From: Salinisphaera sp963835375 | Lineage (GTDB): Bacteria > Pseudomonadota > Gammaproteobacteria > Nevskiales > Salinisphaeraceae | DNA: 64,000 nt | Assembly: GCA_963835375.1 (NCBI GenBank) | Contig: CAWIGB010000016.1 | Span: forward strand, 1-64,000 | Direction: 5' to 3' | Part shown: positions 17,904-27,716 of the stretch, piece after piece | Position numbering within the stretch: the stretch's first letter is position 1 | How the letters are laid out: each line of letters begins with the position of its first letter | Made by a program: the position numbers and the translations under genes | The notes under the pieces: generated by a model | Databases searched by the model: none | Told to the model about the DNA's origin: nothing | The model's input: only the letters and a program-made list of their open reading frames with translations

Positions 17904-19335
17904 CGGCGGCCTCCGGGGATTCGGCCACGGCCGGCGGGCCGGCGCGCACTTCATCGATCGCGCCGATCATGTACAGCGCCTGTTCCGGGGTGTCAGCGAA
18001 CTCATCGCGAAGGATGCGCTCGCAGCCGTCGAGGGCATCGGCCAGTGCGACCTGGCGGCCGGGTATTCCGCTGAACTGCTCGGTGGTCGAAAACGGCTGG
18101 GTGAGAAAACGCTCGAGCCGACGCGCACGGCCGACCCGCCGACGATCATCCATCGACAGCTGCTCCAGACCGAGCATGGCGATGACGTCCTTCAATTCCT
18201 CGTACTGGGCGAGCACGCGCCGGATCTCGCGGGCGATCGCATAATGCCGGCGGCCGACGACACCGGGGGCGGCGAGGCTCGAGTTCGACTGCAGCAGATC
18301 GATCGCCGGATACAGCCCTTCGCTGGCTCTTCGGCGCGAGAGCACGATCGACGCCGACAGATGCGAGAACACATGCACCGCGGCCGGATCGGTCAGGTCG
18401 TCGGCCGGGACATAGACCGCCTGAATCGAGGTGATCGCACCGTTGTCGGTGTTGGCGATACGCTCCTCCAGCGCCGCCAGCTCGGTGCTCAGGGTCGGCT
18501 GATAGCCCAGACGCGAGGGCATCTGCCCCAACAGCCCCGAGACCTCCATGCCAGCTTGGATGAACCGAAAGATGTTGTCGACAAGCAGCAGCACGTCACG
18601 ACGACGGGCATCGCGGAAATACTCAGCCAGGGTCAACGCTGCGTGGCCGACCCGGAACCGACTGCCCGGCGGCTCGTTCATCTGGCCGAAAACGAGGACC
18701 ATATCCGCCAGCACGCCAGCGGCCTGCATCGCCCGGTGGAGTTCCTCGCCTTCGCGACAGCGCTCGCCAATGCCGCAGAAGATGCTCACGCCACGCGCCC
18801 GGCCGATCATATTGTGGATGATCTCGGTGAGCAGTACCGTCTTGCCGACCCCGGCTCCGCCGAACAGGCCGGCCTTGCCGCCCCGCTCCAACGGCGCCAA
18901 CACGTCAATAGCCTTGATGCCGGTGGCGAAGACCTCGGAGCGAACAGCCCGCTCGGCCAGCGTCGGCGGCTGCTGATGAAGGCTGCGCCAGGCCACATCC
19001 TGCAGTTCCGGCCCGTCGTCGATGACCCGACCGAACACATCGATCATGCGCGACAGCACGGCCTCGCCCACCGGCACCTGCAACGGCCGGCCGCTGTTGA
19101 TAACCGGGGCACCGCGAGCCAGACCCTGGGTGGGCGTAAGCGCGATGCCTCTGGCGTGCCGCGCATCGAGCTGGACAAGTACCTCGATGACGACCTGCGC
19201 GCCGGCCCCGGCGTACAGCACCGTATAGATCGCGGGCAGACCGCGCTCGAACTGCACATCGACCACACTGCCGCGTACCGCGACCACACGGCCGGGCGAA
19301 GAGCGCCTATCGGAAACATCCGGCGGCCGATTCAC
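17893..19335 (-). CDS. atpD: N-ATPase beta subunit
   Basis: Catalytic subunit, 480 residues, first gene of the operon as in other N-ATPase loci (atpDCQRBEFAG). Walker A is GGAGVGKT at about residue 158, the catalytic glutamate lies in GERCREGEE (commonly GERTREGN/E), and DNIFRFIQAGMEVSGLLGQMPSRLGYQP is the conserved Walker B and hinge region. The C-terminus FSTTEQFSGIPGRQV is standard. The frame is intact over its full length, in contrast to atpA. The region upstream (19336-19870) should carry the operon promoter. Confidence 0.95.
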   Translation of the reverse strand: MNRPPDVSDRRSSPGRVVAVRGSVVDVQFERGLPAIYTVLYAGAGAQVVIEVLVQLDARHARGIALTPTQGLARGAPVINSGRPLQVPVGEAVLSRMIDVFGRVIDDGPELQDVAWRSLHQQPPTLAERAVRSEVFATGIKAIDVLAPLERGGKAGLFGGAGVGKTVLLTEIIHNMIGRARGVSIFCGIGERCREGEELHRAMQAAGVLADMVLVFGQMNEPPGSRFRVGHAALTLAEYFRDARRRDVLLLVDNIFRFIQAGMEVSGLLGQMPSRLGYQPTLSTELAALEERIANTDNGAITSIQAVYVPADDLTDPAAVHVFSHLSASIVLSRRRASEGLYPAIDLLQSNSSLAAPGVVGRRHYAIAREIRRVLAQYEELKDVIAMLGLEQLSMDDRRRVGRARRLERFLTQPFSTTEQFSGIPGRQVALADALDGCERILRDEFADTPEQALYMIGAIDEVRAGPPAVAESPEAADAP

Positions 19336-19870
19336 AGCCTACCGTCCGGCGGCGGCACGCGATGCCGCAACCACGGTTGCAAGCCGTGGCCCCAGCGCTC
19401 GCCGCTCGACAATCGAAAATCGGGTATCGAGACCAGCGTGCTGCAACATAGAATGGCCCTGCTCCGTCCACCCGGCATGGGCGATGCAGCCAGTCTAGGT
19501 CGTGGGCCGGCGCCCGTATTGACGCAAATCAAGCGGATCGGACAGCGTGATCGATCCGGCTGCGGATGAGCAGCGCGCGGCGCAGCGCATGCTGAACTCC
19601 ACTTGGCCATCCGGGTGTAACCCGGCAACGGGTGGTCGCCGCCCGAAAGCGCAGCGCGGCCGTTTTTTTTAAGGTACGGCCAGATCGATGATCTGTTCGG
19701 TCGGGATGGTTGGACGCACATGAGCCTTTAAACGAGCGCGTGCCGCCATTGCGAGAAAAATCGTACAAACGGCATGGGGGCGGAATGTCGATTCGCATAC
19801 ACCGTGCATTGACGCGACAGAGCAATGCACTTATTGTGAACATGTGTACACTATACTAATGAATTAGCCG
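19336..19870. other. divergent intergenic region: atp operon and desaturase promoters
   Basis: No gene is supported. It must hold the leftward promoter of the N-ATPase operon and the rightward promoter of the reductase-desaturase pair. An eight-T run at 19665-19672 follows a weak GC stem on the plus strand and is not convincing as a terminator. Confidence 0.45.
19836..19857 (+). promoter_or_regulatory. palindromic operator and -10 box for reductase-desaturase genes
   Basis: GTGAACATGTGTACAC (19836-19851) is an imperfect dyad of form GTGnACA-nn-TGTnCAC. TATACT (19852-19857) follows at once and is a good -10 box. A repressor bound here would block the promoter. The form recalls TetR-type regulators of bacterial desaturase genes (DesT/FabR), but no such regulator is encoded nearby. 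Confidence 0.45.
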
Positions 19871-20931
19871 GTGAAACCGATTGTCAAAAGGGTGCTCGGC
19901 AGTTCGCTGGCCAGTGCCCTTGCCCACCCGTCTTCGGTCGATGATTACCTCGCGTTGATCGACGATCGGCTGTCGCTATCCGAGCCGCGCGGACGTGTGG
20001 TGCACGCTGTTCGCCAGACGCCCGACAGCGTCACCCTGTCGATCGAGCCGAACGACAACTGGCGCGGCCATCACGCCGGCCAGCATGTATTGCTCGGCCT
20101 GAATCTCGACGGCGCCCGTCATAGCCGCTGTTTTTCCATCGCCAGCGCGCCGGAGGAAGCGTTGATCGAGATCACGGTCAAGCGCAACGGCGATGGACGC
20201 GTCAGCAATCATCTGGTCGATCAGGCCCGGCCCGGCCAGCTGGTATATCTGAGCCCGGCCGAAGGCGATTTCTGCCCGCCGAGGCAGGCGCCGGCCAAGG
20301 CCTTGTTATTGAGCGCCGGCAGCGGGATCACGCCGGTGATGAGTGTTCTGCGCACGTGGTTGGCCCGGAACGCGCCGACCGATGTGGTGTTCCTGCACTA
20401 TGCCCGCACGCCGGTCGACATGATCTATGCCGCCGAACTCGAGAAGCTCGCGGCCGAGCATGCCCAGCTGCAGTCGATTGCCGTATTCACCGGCGCCGAT
20501 GGCGGCCGGCTCGATGCTGCGGCGCTGGACGCGCAGGTGCCCGATCTGGCCGAGCGCGAGACCTGGCTCTGTGGGCCGGCCGGGTTCATGGATACCGCCG
20601 AAACACTGATCGAGGCACGCTCGAGCGCGCCGCTGCATCGCGAGCAGTTCGCGGCCAGCCGACGCGCCAGCGCGCACGGCGAAGGCGCGGTGCAGTTTCT
20701 GAAAAGCGATATCGCTGCCTCGGGCGAACACGGCTCGCTACTGGAAATCGCCGAAGGCGCGGGGCTGTCGCCGCCTATGGCTGTCGCATGGGCATCTGCC
20801 ATGCCTGCAAGTGCCGCGTCGTCGAGGGTACGGTGCGCGATCTGCGCACCGATCGGGTCCGTCAGCTACGCGATACCGATCTCCAGCTCTGTATCCACGC
20901 CGCCGCGGGCGACGTGGCGATCGATCTCTGA
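19871..20931 (+). pseudogene. ferredoxin reductase-type electron donor, one frameshift
   Basis: Electron-transfer protein of about 353 residues: an FAD-binding part (GQHVLLGLNLDGARHSRCFSIAS, with the R-x-[YF]-S-like core), an NAD(P)-binding part (LLLSAGSGITPVMSVLR, WLCGPAGFMDTAE) and a C-terminal plant-type 2Fe-2S ferredoxin domain (YGCRMGICHACKCRV, with the last cysteine in LQLCIHAAAGDVAI). The ferredoxin part lies in another frame, with the break near 20770; the span is 3n+2, fitting one missing base. It is followed by a membrane desaturase, so it should carry electrons from NAD(P)H to that enzyme, as in DesB-type reductases. The start is GTG 19871 with no visible ribosome binding site. Confidence 0.85.
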
Positions 20932-20998
20932 CCCGCCGATATTTTCTTCTCCTCTATTTCACCACGGAACGCCGCGCGCGTTCGGGGACAATTCGTCC

Positions 20999-22097
20999 AT
21001 GAGCAAGCCCACCCATCTGAGTGAGGCCGACCTGACCGCGTTCGGTCAGTCGCTCGACCAGATTCGCGACGAGGTCATGAATGATCTCGGCGAGCGGGAC
21101 GCTCGATATATCCATCGCATCCTGCGTACCCAGCGCGTCAGCGAAGTCGCCGGGCGCGCGCTGCTGTTCGCCGGGCTGCTGCCACCGGCGTGGCTGGCCG
21201 GCACCTCACTGCTGGCGCTGTCGAAGATCCTCGAGAACATGGAGATCGGGCACAACGTCATGCACGGCCAGTGGGACTGGATGAACGATCCGGCCCTGGA
21301 TTCCGCCACCTACGAATGGGACAACACCTGCCCGTCCGCGCAGTGGAAGCATTCGCACAACTACGTGCACCACACGTTCACCAACATCATCGATCTGGAT
21401 CGCGATCTCGGCTATACCCTGCTGCGCGTGAGCGAAGACCAGCCATGGGAGCCGCGATTCCTGGTCCAGCCGGGGATCGCGCTGCTGCTGGCGGCGTTCT
21501 TCCAGTGGGGCGTGGCGCTGCACGATCTGGAGTTCGAACGCCTCGGCCGCGACAAGACCTGGGCGGACCTGCGCGCCCAGGCCGGCCAGATCCTGGGCAA
21601 GGTCCGCGGTCAGCTGGTGAAGGACTACGTGTCTCTTTCCGGCGCTCGCCGGGCCGTTGTTCGCGCCGGTATCTGGCCGGCAATCTGTCGGCCAATTTCA
21701 CGCGTAATGTCTGGTCCTTTCTGATCATCTTCTGCGGGCATTTCACCGACGAGGTCGAGATGTACGACCAGGCCGAAACGGCCGCACGAGAGCCGCGGAC
21801 AATGGTATCTGCGCCAGCTGCTGGGTTCGTCGAACCTGACCGGCTCGGTGCCGTTTCATGTGCTGTCCGGCCATCTGAGCTATCAGATCGAGCACCATCT
21901 GTTTCCCGACATGCCGTCCCATCGCTATCGCGAGATCGCGCCGCGAGTCCAAGCGCTGTGCGCGCGACTACGGCATCAACTACAACACGGGCTCACTGGC
22001 CCGCCAGGCAGGCGGCGTCGCACGGCGCATTCTGAGAATGTCGCTGCCGGGGCAGCGTCGCCGACGTGCAAAGAAAGAGGTCGCCAACGCGGCCTGA
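20999..22097 (+). pseudogene. membrane fatty acid desaturase, about three frameshifts
   Basis: Di-iron acyl desaturase of the membrane, about 366 residues if repaired. All three histidine boxes are present: HNVMH near residue 83, HSHNYVHH near 118, and QIEHHLFPDMP near the C-terminus, and hydrophobic segments separate them as usual. The frame changes near 21630, 21790 and 21955, yet each segment reads as good desaturase sequence, and the tail NYNTGSLARQAGGVARR ends at TGA 22097. ATG 20999 follows CGGGGAC. The enzyme probably makes unsaturated acyl chains using electrons from the reductase encoded just before it. Errors in the sequence are likelier than loss of function. Confidence 0.85.
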
Positions 22098-22268
22098 GAC
22101 ATAGTGGTAACCCGGCGCGGGCAACATCGCCCGCGGCCACGGCGAACAACAAGTCGCTGCAGGGGCGTGCCGTTCGTTGGCGGGCTCGCGCAACCCGAGC
22201 GACCCGGCGCTGCATCGAGCCCCATCGGCCCGCCGGCGATCAGGGCAGAGTTATGGCAGCATCGGTCA

Positions 22269-22295
22269 ATGTGCTCGTGCACTGCACGAGCACAT
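22269..22295. promoter_or_regulatory. 27-base perfect palindrome upstream of the CheB-CheR hybrid gene
   Basis: ATGTGCTCGTGCA (22269-22281), one central C, then TGCACGAGCACAT (22283-22295) form a perfect 13-bp inverted repeat. It starts 84 bases before the next gene and 172 after the desaturase stop. No T-run follows, so an operator or a hairpin in the 5' leader is likelier than a terminator. Confidence 0.5.
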
Positions 22296-22352
22296 GCCTG
22301 ACCCCGACCTGTGCCTACGCCGGGCCCATGCCCGCTATGCTTGAGCCTCGCC

Positions 22353-25265
22353 ATGACAAGTCACGAACACGCCCGCAAGAACAAACCGGCCGCTGCGCCG
22401 AGGCAAGGGCAAGAGTCGTCCCATCCGCCGACGTTTCCTGTGGTCGCCATCGGGGCATCCGCCGGTGGCCTCGACGCGTTGTCCCGTTTCTTTTCCAAGC
22501 TGCCGACCAACAGCGGCATGGCATTCGTCGTCGTTCAGCATCTGTCTCCGACGCAGGACAGTCTTCTCAGCGATATTCTCGGGAAAGCAGCTCACCTGAG
22601 CGTGGTCCAGGCCGAGGACGGCGCTCTGCTGGAGCCCGAGCATGCTTATATCATTCCGCCCAATCGCTATCTCACGCTGGATGAGGGACGGCTTCGCCTG
22701 GAGGCGCCCGCAGGCGGTAGTCATCCCCATCTGTCCATCAATCGTCTGTTTCTGACGCTGGCCGAGCAACTGCGCGATCGGGCAGTCGCCGTCGTGCTGT
22801 CGGGCAGCGGCACGGACGGCACTGAAGGCATCCGCGCCGTCAAGCGGCGGGGCGGACTGACGATCGCGCAAGCTCCGGACAGCGCCCAGCACCGCGGCAT
22901 GCCCGAAAGCGCCATCGCCAGCGGCGCGATCGATCTCACGCTGCCGCCCGAAGCCATGGGGCCGGAGCTGATCCGCTACATGAAACAGCGCGAACGCGCC
23001 ACCGATGCAGAAGTTCAGATGGCGCCGGAGCAGCGCGAGCAATGGCTGGCCCCGGTGCTGGGGTTTCTGCGCGAGGTGAAGGGGCATGATTTCTCGCAGT
23101 ACAAGACCAAGACGATCATGCGCCGCATCGGACGCCGCCTCGCGGTTCACAACATGACCGACATCGCGGAGTACGCGCGGTTTCTGTCCAGCAACCCGGC
23201 CGAGGCCGCCATACTCTTTCAGGAGTTCCTGATCCGGGTCACCTCGTTCTTTCGCGATCCGGCCGCCTTCGAAGTGCTCGCGAAGGACGTGATTGCCCCG
23301 CTGGTCGACGACAGCGAGCCCGGGCACACGCTGCGCATCTGGGTTCCCGGCTGCTCAACGGGAGAAGAGGCGTACAGCATCGCCATGCTTCTCGACGAGC
23401 ACAGGACGAACCGATCGGACGCGCCTCGTATCCAGATTTTCGCCACCGATATCGATACGGCTGCCCTGGATATCGCGCGCGCCGGCTTCTATCCGAGCAG
23501 CATCGCATCGGATGTTTCTGCCGAGCGACTGCGCCGCTTCTTCAACAAGCGCGAAAGCGGCTATCAGGTCAAGAAGACGCTGCGGGACATGCTGGTATTC
23601 GCCGAGCAGAACCTGATCAAGGACCCGCCCTTTTCCCGCATGGACCTCGTGAGTTGCCGCAATCTACTGATCTATATCCAGCCAGAAATGCAGAAACGAA
23701 TCCTGGCACTGTTTCAGTACGCGTTGAAACCGAACGGCATTCTATTTCTGGGCACGTCGGAGACCGTGGGCAGTGCGAGCGACCTGTTCGAGCCGCTGCA
23801 AAAGGAAACCAATATATTTCGCCGGCTCAATGCGACCCCCTCCTACGCGCGCCGCATGGATCATCTTTTCCTGCCGGATCCGCTGGCGCCCGGCCAACGC
23901 TCGACTCAATTCACGCCCGAGGAAGCGGTGGAATTGCCGAAACTCGTCGAGAATGTTCTGGTACGCGATCACACGCCGCCGTGTGTCGTCGTGAATGCCC
24001 ATAACGAAATCGTGTATTTCCATGGCCACACCGGCCGCTTTCTGGAGCCGCCGGCCGGCCGCCCCACCACGGACCTAGTCAAAATGGCGCGGCCCGGGCT
24101 GGTGAGCGCCCTGCGTACGGCACTGCATCAGGCGCGCAGCCAGAAGCACGCGGCACACACCAGCGCCGCGATCTCGGAGGGCCTGATTCGCATCACCGCC
24201 CTGCCGCTGCGCGAGCCCGGTCTGCCCGAGGGCACGGTGATGGTTCTGGTGCAGGCAGTTGAAGGCGAACAAACCGACAGCGTCACCCACTACCACGCCG
24301 GAGGCGATGGCGAAGCGCAGCACGAAGCGCTGCAGCTGGAACTCCAGCAGACCAAAGAGGCGCTACAGGCCACGATCGAAGAGGTCGAGACGTCCAACGA
24401 GCAGTTGCAGAGCAGTAACGAGGAACTTCAGAGCAGCAACGAGGAGCTTCAGAGCAGTAACGAAGAGCTGGAGACATCGCGCGAAGAGCTGCAATCCGTG
24501 AACGAGGAACTGCATACCGTCAATGCCGAGCTCGAACACAAGGTGGGAGAGCTTTCACGCATCAACGACGATATGAACAACCTGCTGGCCAGCACCGCGA
24601 TCGGCATGATCTTTCTCGACCGCGATCTCAAGGTGCAGCGTTTCACCCCGGCGGTGACCAGCATCGTGCCGCTCATTCAGGGCGACATCGGCCGACCGCT
24701 GGCGAATATCAGCCACAGGCTCGAATACAGCAGCCTGGTCGACGACCTCGAGAGTGTGCTCGACAACCTTGTGCAGTGCGAACGCGAGGTCCGCACCCGT
24801 GACGATGACTGGTATCTGGTCCGAATACGTCCGTATCACACCGCAGACAATCGCGTAGGCGGTGCCGTCGTGGCATTCATGGACATCACCGATCGGGTCA
24901 GGCTGCGGGACCTGCGCCAACTGAGCCACACGCTGGACTTATGTCCCCTGCTGACCCTGATCGTCGATACCAGCGGCCAGCTCGTATACGCCAACGCTGC
25001 ATTCAGCGCCCGCGCTGCGCAGGTGATCGAGCCCGGCACGCACCCGACGCTGGCCGAACTCGGCGTTGAGGCCGATGACGCGACGGACTGGCAGCAATGC
25101 TGGCCTGCACTCCTAGGCGGCGCAAACTGGTCCGGATTCATGCACTTGAAAACAAAGACCGCGGGAATACAAAAATTCTCAGCAAATGCCGCAGGTATCG
25201 CCGCCCACGGCGACGGCACTTCTCACGTCGCAATTTATATGGACCCTGACGAGACGCGGGCGTAG
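22353..25265 (+). CDS. CheB-CheR-PAS hybrid sensory protein
   Basis: A 970-residue fusion. Residues about 30-215 form a CheB methylesterase with the triad serine in GASAGG, histidine in VVQHLSP and aspartate in SGSGTDGT. Residues about 245-510 form a CheR methyltransferase with the SAM motif WVPGCSTGEEAYS. Next comes a long coiled coil (about 665-740) built from heptads with three near-identical SSNEELQ units, then two PAS domains. No receiver domain or membrane segment is present. Such hybrids often replace separate CheB/CheR in signalling not tied to chemotaxis. The start ATG 22353 was chosen because an upstream GTG adds unconserved residues. A GGDEF-EAL gene follows 87 bases later, so the two may share a pathway. 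Confidence 0.92.
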   Translation: MTSHEHARKNKPAAAPRQGQESSHPPTFPVVAIGASAGGLDALSRFFSKLPTNSGMAFVVVQHLSPTQDSLLSDILGKAAHLSVVQAEDGALLEPEHAYIIPPNRYLTLDEGRLRLEAPAGGSHPHLSINRLFLTLAEQLRDRAVAVVLSGSGTDGTEGIRAVKRRGGLTIAQAPDSAQHRGMPESAIASGAIDLTLPPEAMGPELIRYMKQRERATDAEVQMAPEQREQWLAPVLGFLREVKGHDFSQYKTKTIMRRIGRRLAVHNMTDIAEYARFLSSNPAEAAILFQEFLIRVTSFFRDPAAFEVLAKDVIAPLVDDSEPGHTLRIWVPGCSTGEEAYSIAMLLDEHRTNRSDAPRIQIFATDIDTAALDIARAGFYPSSIASDVSAERLRRFFNKRESGYQVKKTLRDMLVFAEQNLIKDPPFSRMDLVSCRNLLIYIQPEMQKRILALFQYALKPNGILFLGTSETVGSASDLFEPLQKETNIFRRLNATPSYARRMDHLFLPDPLAPGQRSTQFTPEEAVELPKLVENVLVRDHTPPCVVVNAHNEIVYFHGHTGRFLEPPAGRPTTDLVKMARPGLVSALRTALHQARSQKHAAHTSAAISEGLIRITALPLREPGLPEGTVMVLVQAVEGEQTDSVTHYHAGGDGEAQHEALQLELQQTKEALQATIEEVETSNEQLQSSNEELQSSNEELQSSNEELETSREELQSVNEELHTVNAELEHKVGELSRINDDMNNLLASTAIGMIFLDRDLKVQRFTPAVTSIVPLIQGDIGRPLANISHRLEYSSLVDDLESVLDNLVQCEREVRTRDDDWYLVRIRPYHTADNRVGGAVVAFMDITDRVRLRDLRQLSHTLDLCPLLTLIVDTSGQLVYANAAFSARAAQVIEPGTHPTLAELGVEADDATDWQQCWPALLGGANWSGFMHLKTKTAGIQKFSANAAGIAAHGDGTSHVAIYMDPDETRA
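24411..24473 (+). repeat. three tandem 21-base units coding heptads
   Basis: Three 21-base units beginning AGCAG(T/C)AACGA(G/A)GA encode SSNEELQ, SSNEELQ and SSNEELE inside the coiled coil of the CheB-CheR-PAS protein. Unit number could vary by slippage without breaking the frame. Confidence 0.8.
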
Positions 25266-25352
25266 TGTGATGACTTGGCCGCCTGCTTCGGCGATCCGGC
25301 CTATAGCGATGCATATTGCAACTTTCAGTTGTGCGCACGAGGGTCCTTGTCC

Positions 25353-27587
25353 ATGGTCGAGCACGCCGGGAATCCACACGAGTTTCTCGATCTTCGCGCC
25401 ACGGCCGAAAAACTCATTGTCGATCGCGAGATCGACAGTCGTACGCTATCGCACGAAAACCTTCGGGCACTCGTCCACGAACTCCAGGTTCACCAGATCG
25501 AGCTCGAGCTTCAGAACGATGAGATGCAGCGCGCGTACATGGAGCTCGACAGCCTGCGCGCGGATTTGCAGGATCTTTACCAGCTTGCGCCGGTCGGGTA
25601 TATCGCGCTGCGACGTGACGGGCTCATTCTGCGCGCGAACCGCGCCGCAGGCGAAATGCTCGGGGTTGCGCCGGCCGCGCTCGAGGGCACCCGTTTCTAT
25701 CGGTACGTGAGCCCTCCGGATCTCGCGGCCTACTATGCCCACCGACATTATGTCGCCACCGAAGCTCTGTACGGCTACTGCGAGCTTCAGATCTGCCCGC
25801 GCGATGGCCCGATTCGCGACATTCGGGTCGACAGTCTCCCGAAATTCAATGGCAGCGGGCAATTGGCCGGCTATCGCACCACGCTGGTCGATATCACCGA
25901 ACTCAAACAACTCCAGCAGCAACTGCGAGTCAATGCCTCGGTTGTCAGTGCCACCAGCGAAGCCGTGGTCATATGCGACATCGATGCACGCATTACGGCG
26001 GTCAACCCTGCGTTTCTTGAAGTAACCGGTCTGTCAGATACGGATATCGTGGGTCGGCCTCTGTACGAACTGGTCGATCAATCGAGCGCGGTCGCGATCC
26101 GAGCTGCCTGGGAAACGCTGCTTCGCAAGGGCCACTGGGCAGCCGAGTGGCGTATCCGTGGCCGCAATGCGCATGTCCCCGTCTGGGGCGCCTTGTCGAC
26201 GGTCAGCGACGAGCCCGGCTTCCCGCTCCGGGTGGCCGGCATACTTTCCGATCTGACCACGCAGAAGGAAGCCGAGGAACGCCTCTACCGCCAAGCGAAT
26301 TACGACACGCTGACCGGGCTGCCGAATCGTACCCTTTTTGGCGAACGACTGACGCACAGTGCACGGCAGGCCAACCGCGAAGATCGCCGATTGGCATTGC
26401 TTTTCCTGGATCTCGACCGATTCAAGATGGTCAACGACACGCTGGGCCATTCGGCCGGCGACGAACTGCTCGCCGAGGTCGCCCGGCGTCTCAAGAGCTG
26501 CGTTCGGGAAAGCGATACGCTCGCCCGCATCGGCGGTGACGAATTCGCCTTGATCCTCACCGATTTCGCGTGTCGTCAGGATGTCGCCGTGGTCGCTCGA
26601 AAGGCACTGAAACAATTGAGCCGCCCGTTCGCGCTCAGCGAGACCGAGGTTCAATGCGGCGCCAGTATCGGCATCGCTGTCCATCCGGACGATTCCGACG
26701 ATCTCGGGACCCTGCGTCGTCACGCGGATATCGCCATGTATGAGGTCAAGCGTACCGGGCGCAACGGATACCGTTTTTTCTCCCAGCGCATGATGCAGGC
26801 CGCGACGGCTCATCTCCATGTGGTCACAGAGCTGCGCCGCGCGTTGAGAGAAGACGAACTCGAGCTCCTGTATCAACCGATATTCATGCTCGACTCCGGC
26901 GCGCTGTTCGGCGTCGAGAGCCTGCTCCGCTGGAATCATCCTTCGCGCGGACGGCTCTCGCCGTCGAGTTTCCTCGAGGTGGCCGAGGATAGCGGCCTGA
27001 TTCGAGAGATCGGCGAATGGGTGTTGGCCCAGGCCTGCTGCGATGCTCGGCAGTGGCGCAAGACGCTGGGTGCCGGGCCTGCCAGCGTGTGCATCAACCT
27101 CTCGGGGCATCAGTTGAACGATCCCGTCGCCTACGACCGGCTACGCGCGAGCCTCGATGATTTCGGTTCCACCGACTTCGATCTGGTGCTCGAGATGACA
27201 GAAACCGTCGCCATCGATGCCACCTACCGCTCCGGCGAACGTCTCAACGCATTCAAGGCCCTGGGCATTCGGCTGGCGATGGATGATTTCGGCAAAGGGT
27301 ATTCGTCCCTGGCAGCACTGAAGGCGCTGCCCTTCGACATCATCAAGATCGACAAGAGCTTCGTTCAGGATCTCGACGACAGCCGCTCGACGCCTCTCAT
27401 TGACGCAATTATTGCCATGTCGCATGCGCTGGATCTGATCGTGGTGGCTGAAGGCGTGGAGACCGAGGACCAACTCCGGATTCTGCGTGCCAAGGGTTGC
27501 GACGCAGCGCAGGGTTATCACTTAGGCCACCCGATGGATGCAGCGGCCCTCGCCGCGAATTTCGCCGGAAACGATACCGTGCAGTAG
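25353..27587 (+). CDS. PAS-GGDEF-EAL cyclic-di-GMP enzyme
   Basis: A 744-residue signalling protein: an N-terminal coiled coil (HELQVHQIELELQNDEMQRA), two PAS domains (about 80-190 and 195-315), a GGDEF domain with intact GGDEF near residue 394, and an EAL domain. The EAL signature reads ESL (GVESLLRW, near residue 521), a common conservative variant. Downstream catalytic features EMTE, DDFGKGYSS, KIDKSF, EGVET and QGY are all kept, so both synthesis and breakdown of cyclic-di-GMP remain possible. No membrane segment is seen, so it is probably cytosolic. ATG 25353 was chosen over an open frame from 25275. It follows the CheB-CheR-PAS gene on the same strand. Confidence 0.93.
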   Translation: MVEHAGNPHEFLDLRATAEKLIVDREIDSRTLSHENLRALVHELQVHQIELELQNDEMQRAYMELDSLRADLQDLYQLAPVGYIALRRDGLILRANRAAGEMLGVAPAALEGTRFYRYVSPPDLAAYYAHRHYVATEALYGYCELQICPRDGPIRDIRVDSLPKFNGSGQLAGYRTTLVDITELKQLQQQLRVNASVVSATSEAVVICDIDARITAVNPAFLEVTGLSDTDIVGRPLYELVDQSSAVAIRAAWETLLRKGHWAAEWRIRGRNAHVPVWGALSTVSDEPGFPLRVAGILSDLTTQKEAEERLYRQANYDTLTGLPNRTLFGERLTHSARQANREDRRLALLFLDLDRFKMVNDTLGHSAGDELLAEVARRLKSCVRESDTLARIGGDEFALILTDFACRQDVAVVARKALKQLSRPFALSETEVQCGASIGIAVHPDDSDDLGTLRRHADIAMYEVKRTGRNGYRFFSQRMMQAATAHLHVVTELRRALREDELELLYQPIFMLDSGALFGVESLLRWNHPSRGRLSPSSFLEVAEDSGLIREIGEWVLAQACCDARQWRKTLGAGPASVCINLSGHQLNDPVAYDRLRASLDDFGSTDFDLVLEMTETVAIDATYRSGERLNAFKALGIRLAMDDFGKGYSSLAALKALPFDIIKIDKSFVQDLDDSRSTPLIDAIIAMSHALDLIVVAEGVETEDQLRILRAKGCDAAQGYHLGHPMDAAALAANFAGNDTVQ

Positions 27588-27716
27588 GTCCGCCGACGGT
27601 GGCGCTTGCAACGCGCCGCCATCTGTTGTCGGGTTCTTGTCTTGTCCGCGTGCCGAATCTCCATCGCTTATGTCAATGGACTCTCCCGCGTTTCGGTATG
27701 CGGGTCGAGATCGGAT

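Noticed and set aside
17827..19569. 580-codon plus-strand frame opposite atpD
   Set aside because: It is antisense to a fully conserved ATPase beta gene and has no family features.
19650..19680. T8 run considered as an intrinsic terminator
   Set aside because: The preceding stem is weak (about 5 bp with a long loop), and no plus-strand gene ends just upstream.
24395..24480. Regular short repeats considered as CRISPR
   Set aside because: Units are contiguous, in frame and encode coiled-coil heptads; there are no spacers or cas genes.
27588..27716. GC-rich dyad between the GGDEF-EAL and PhyH genes considered as a bidirectional terminator
   Set aside because: The stem is imperfect and lacks flanking A and T runs.
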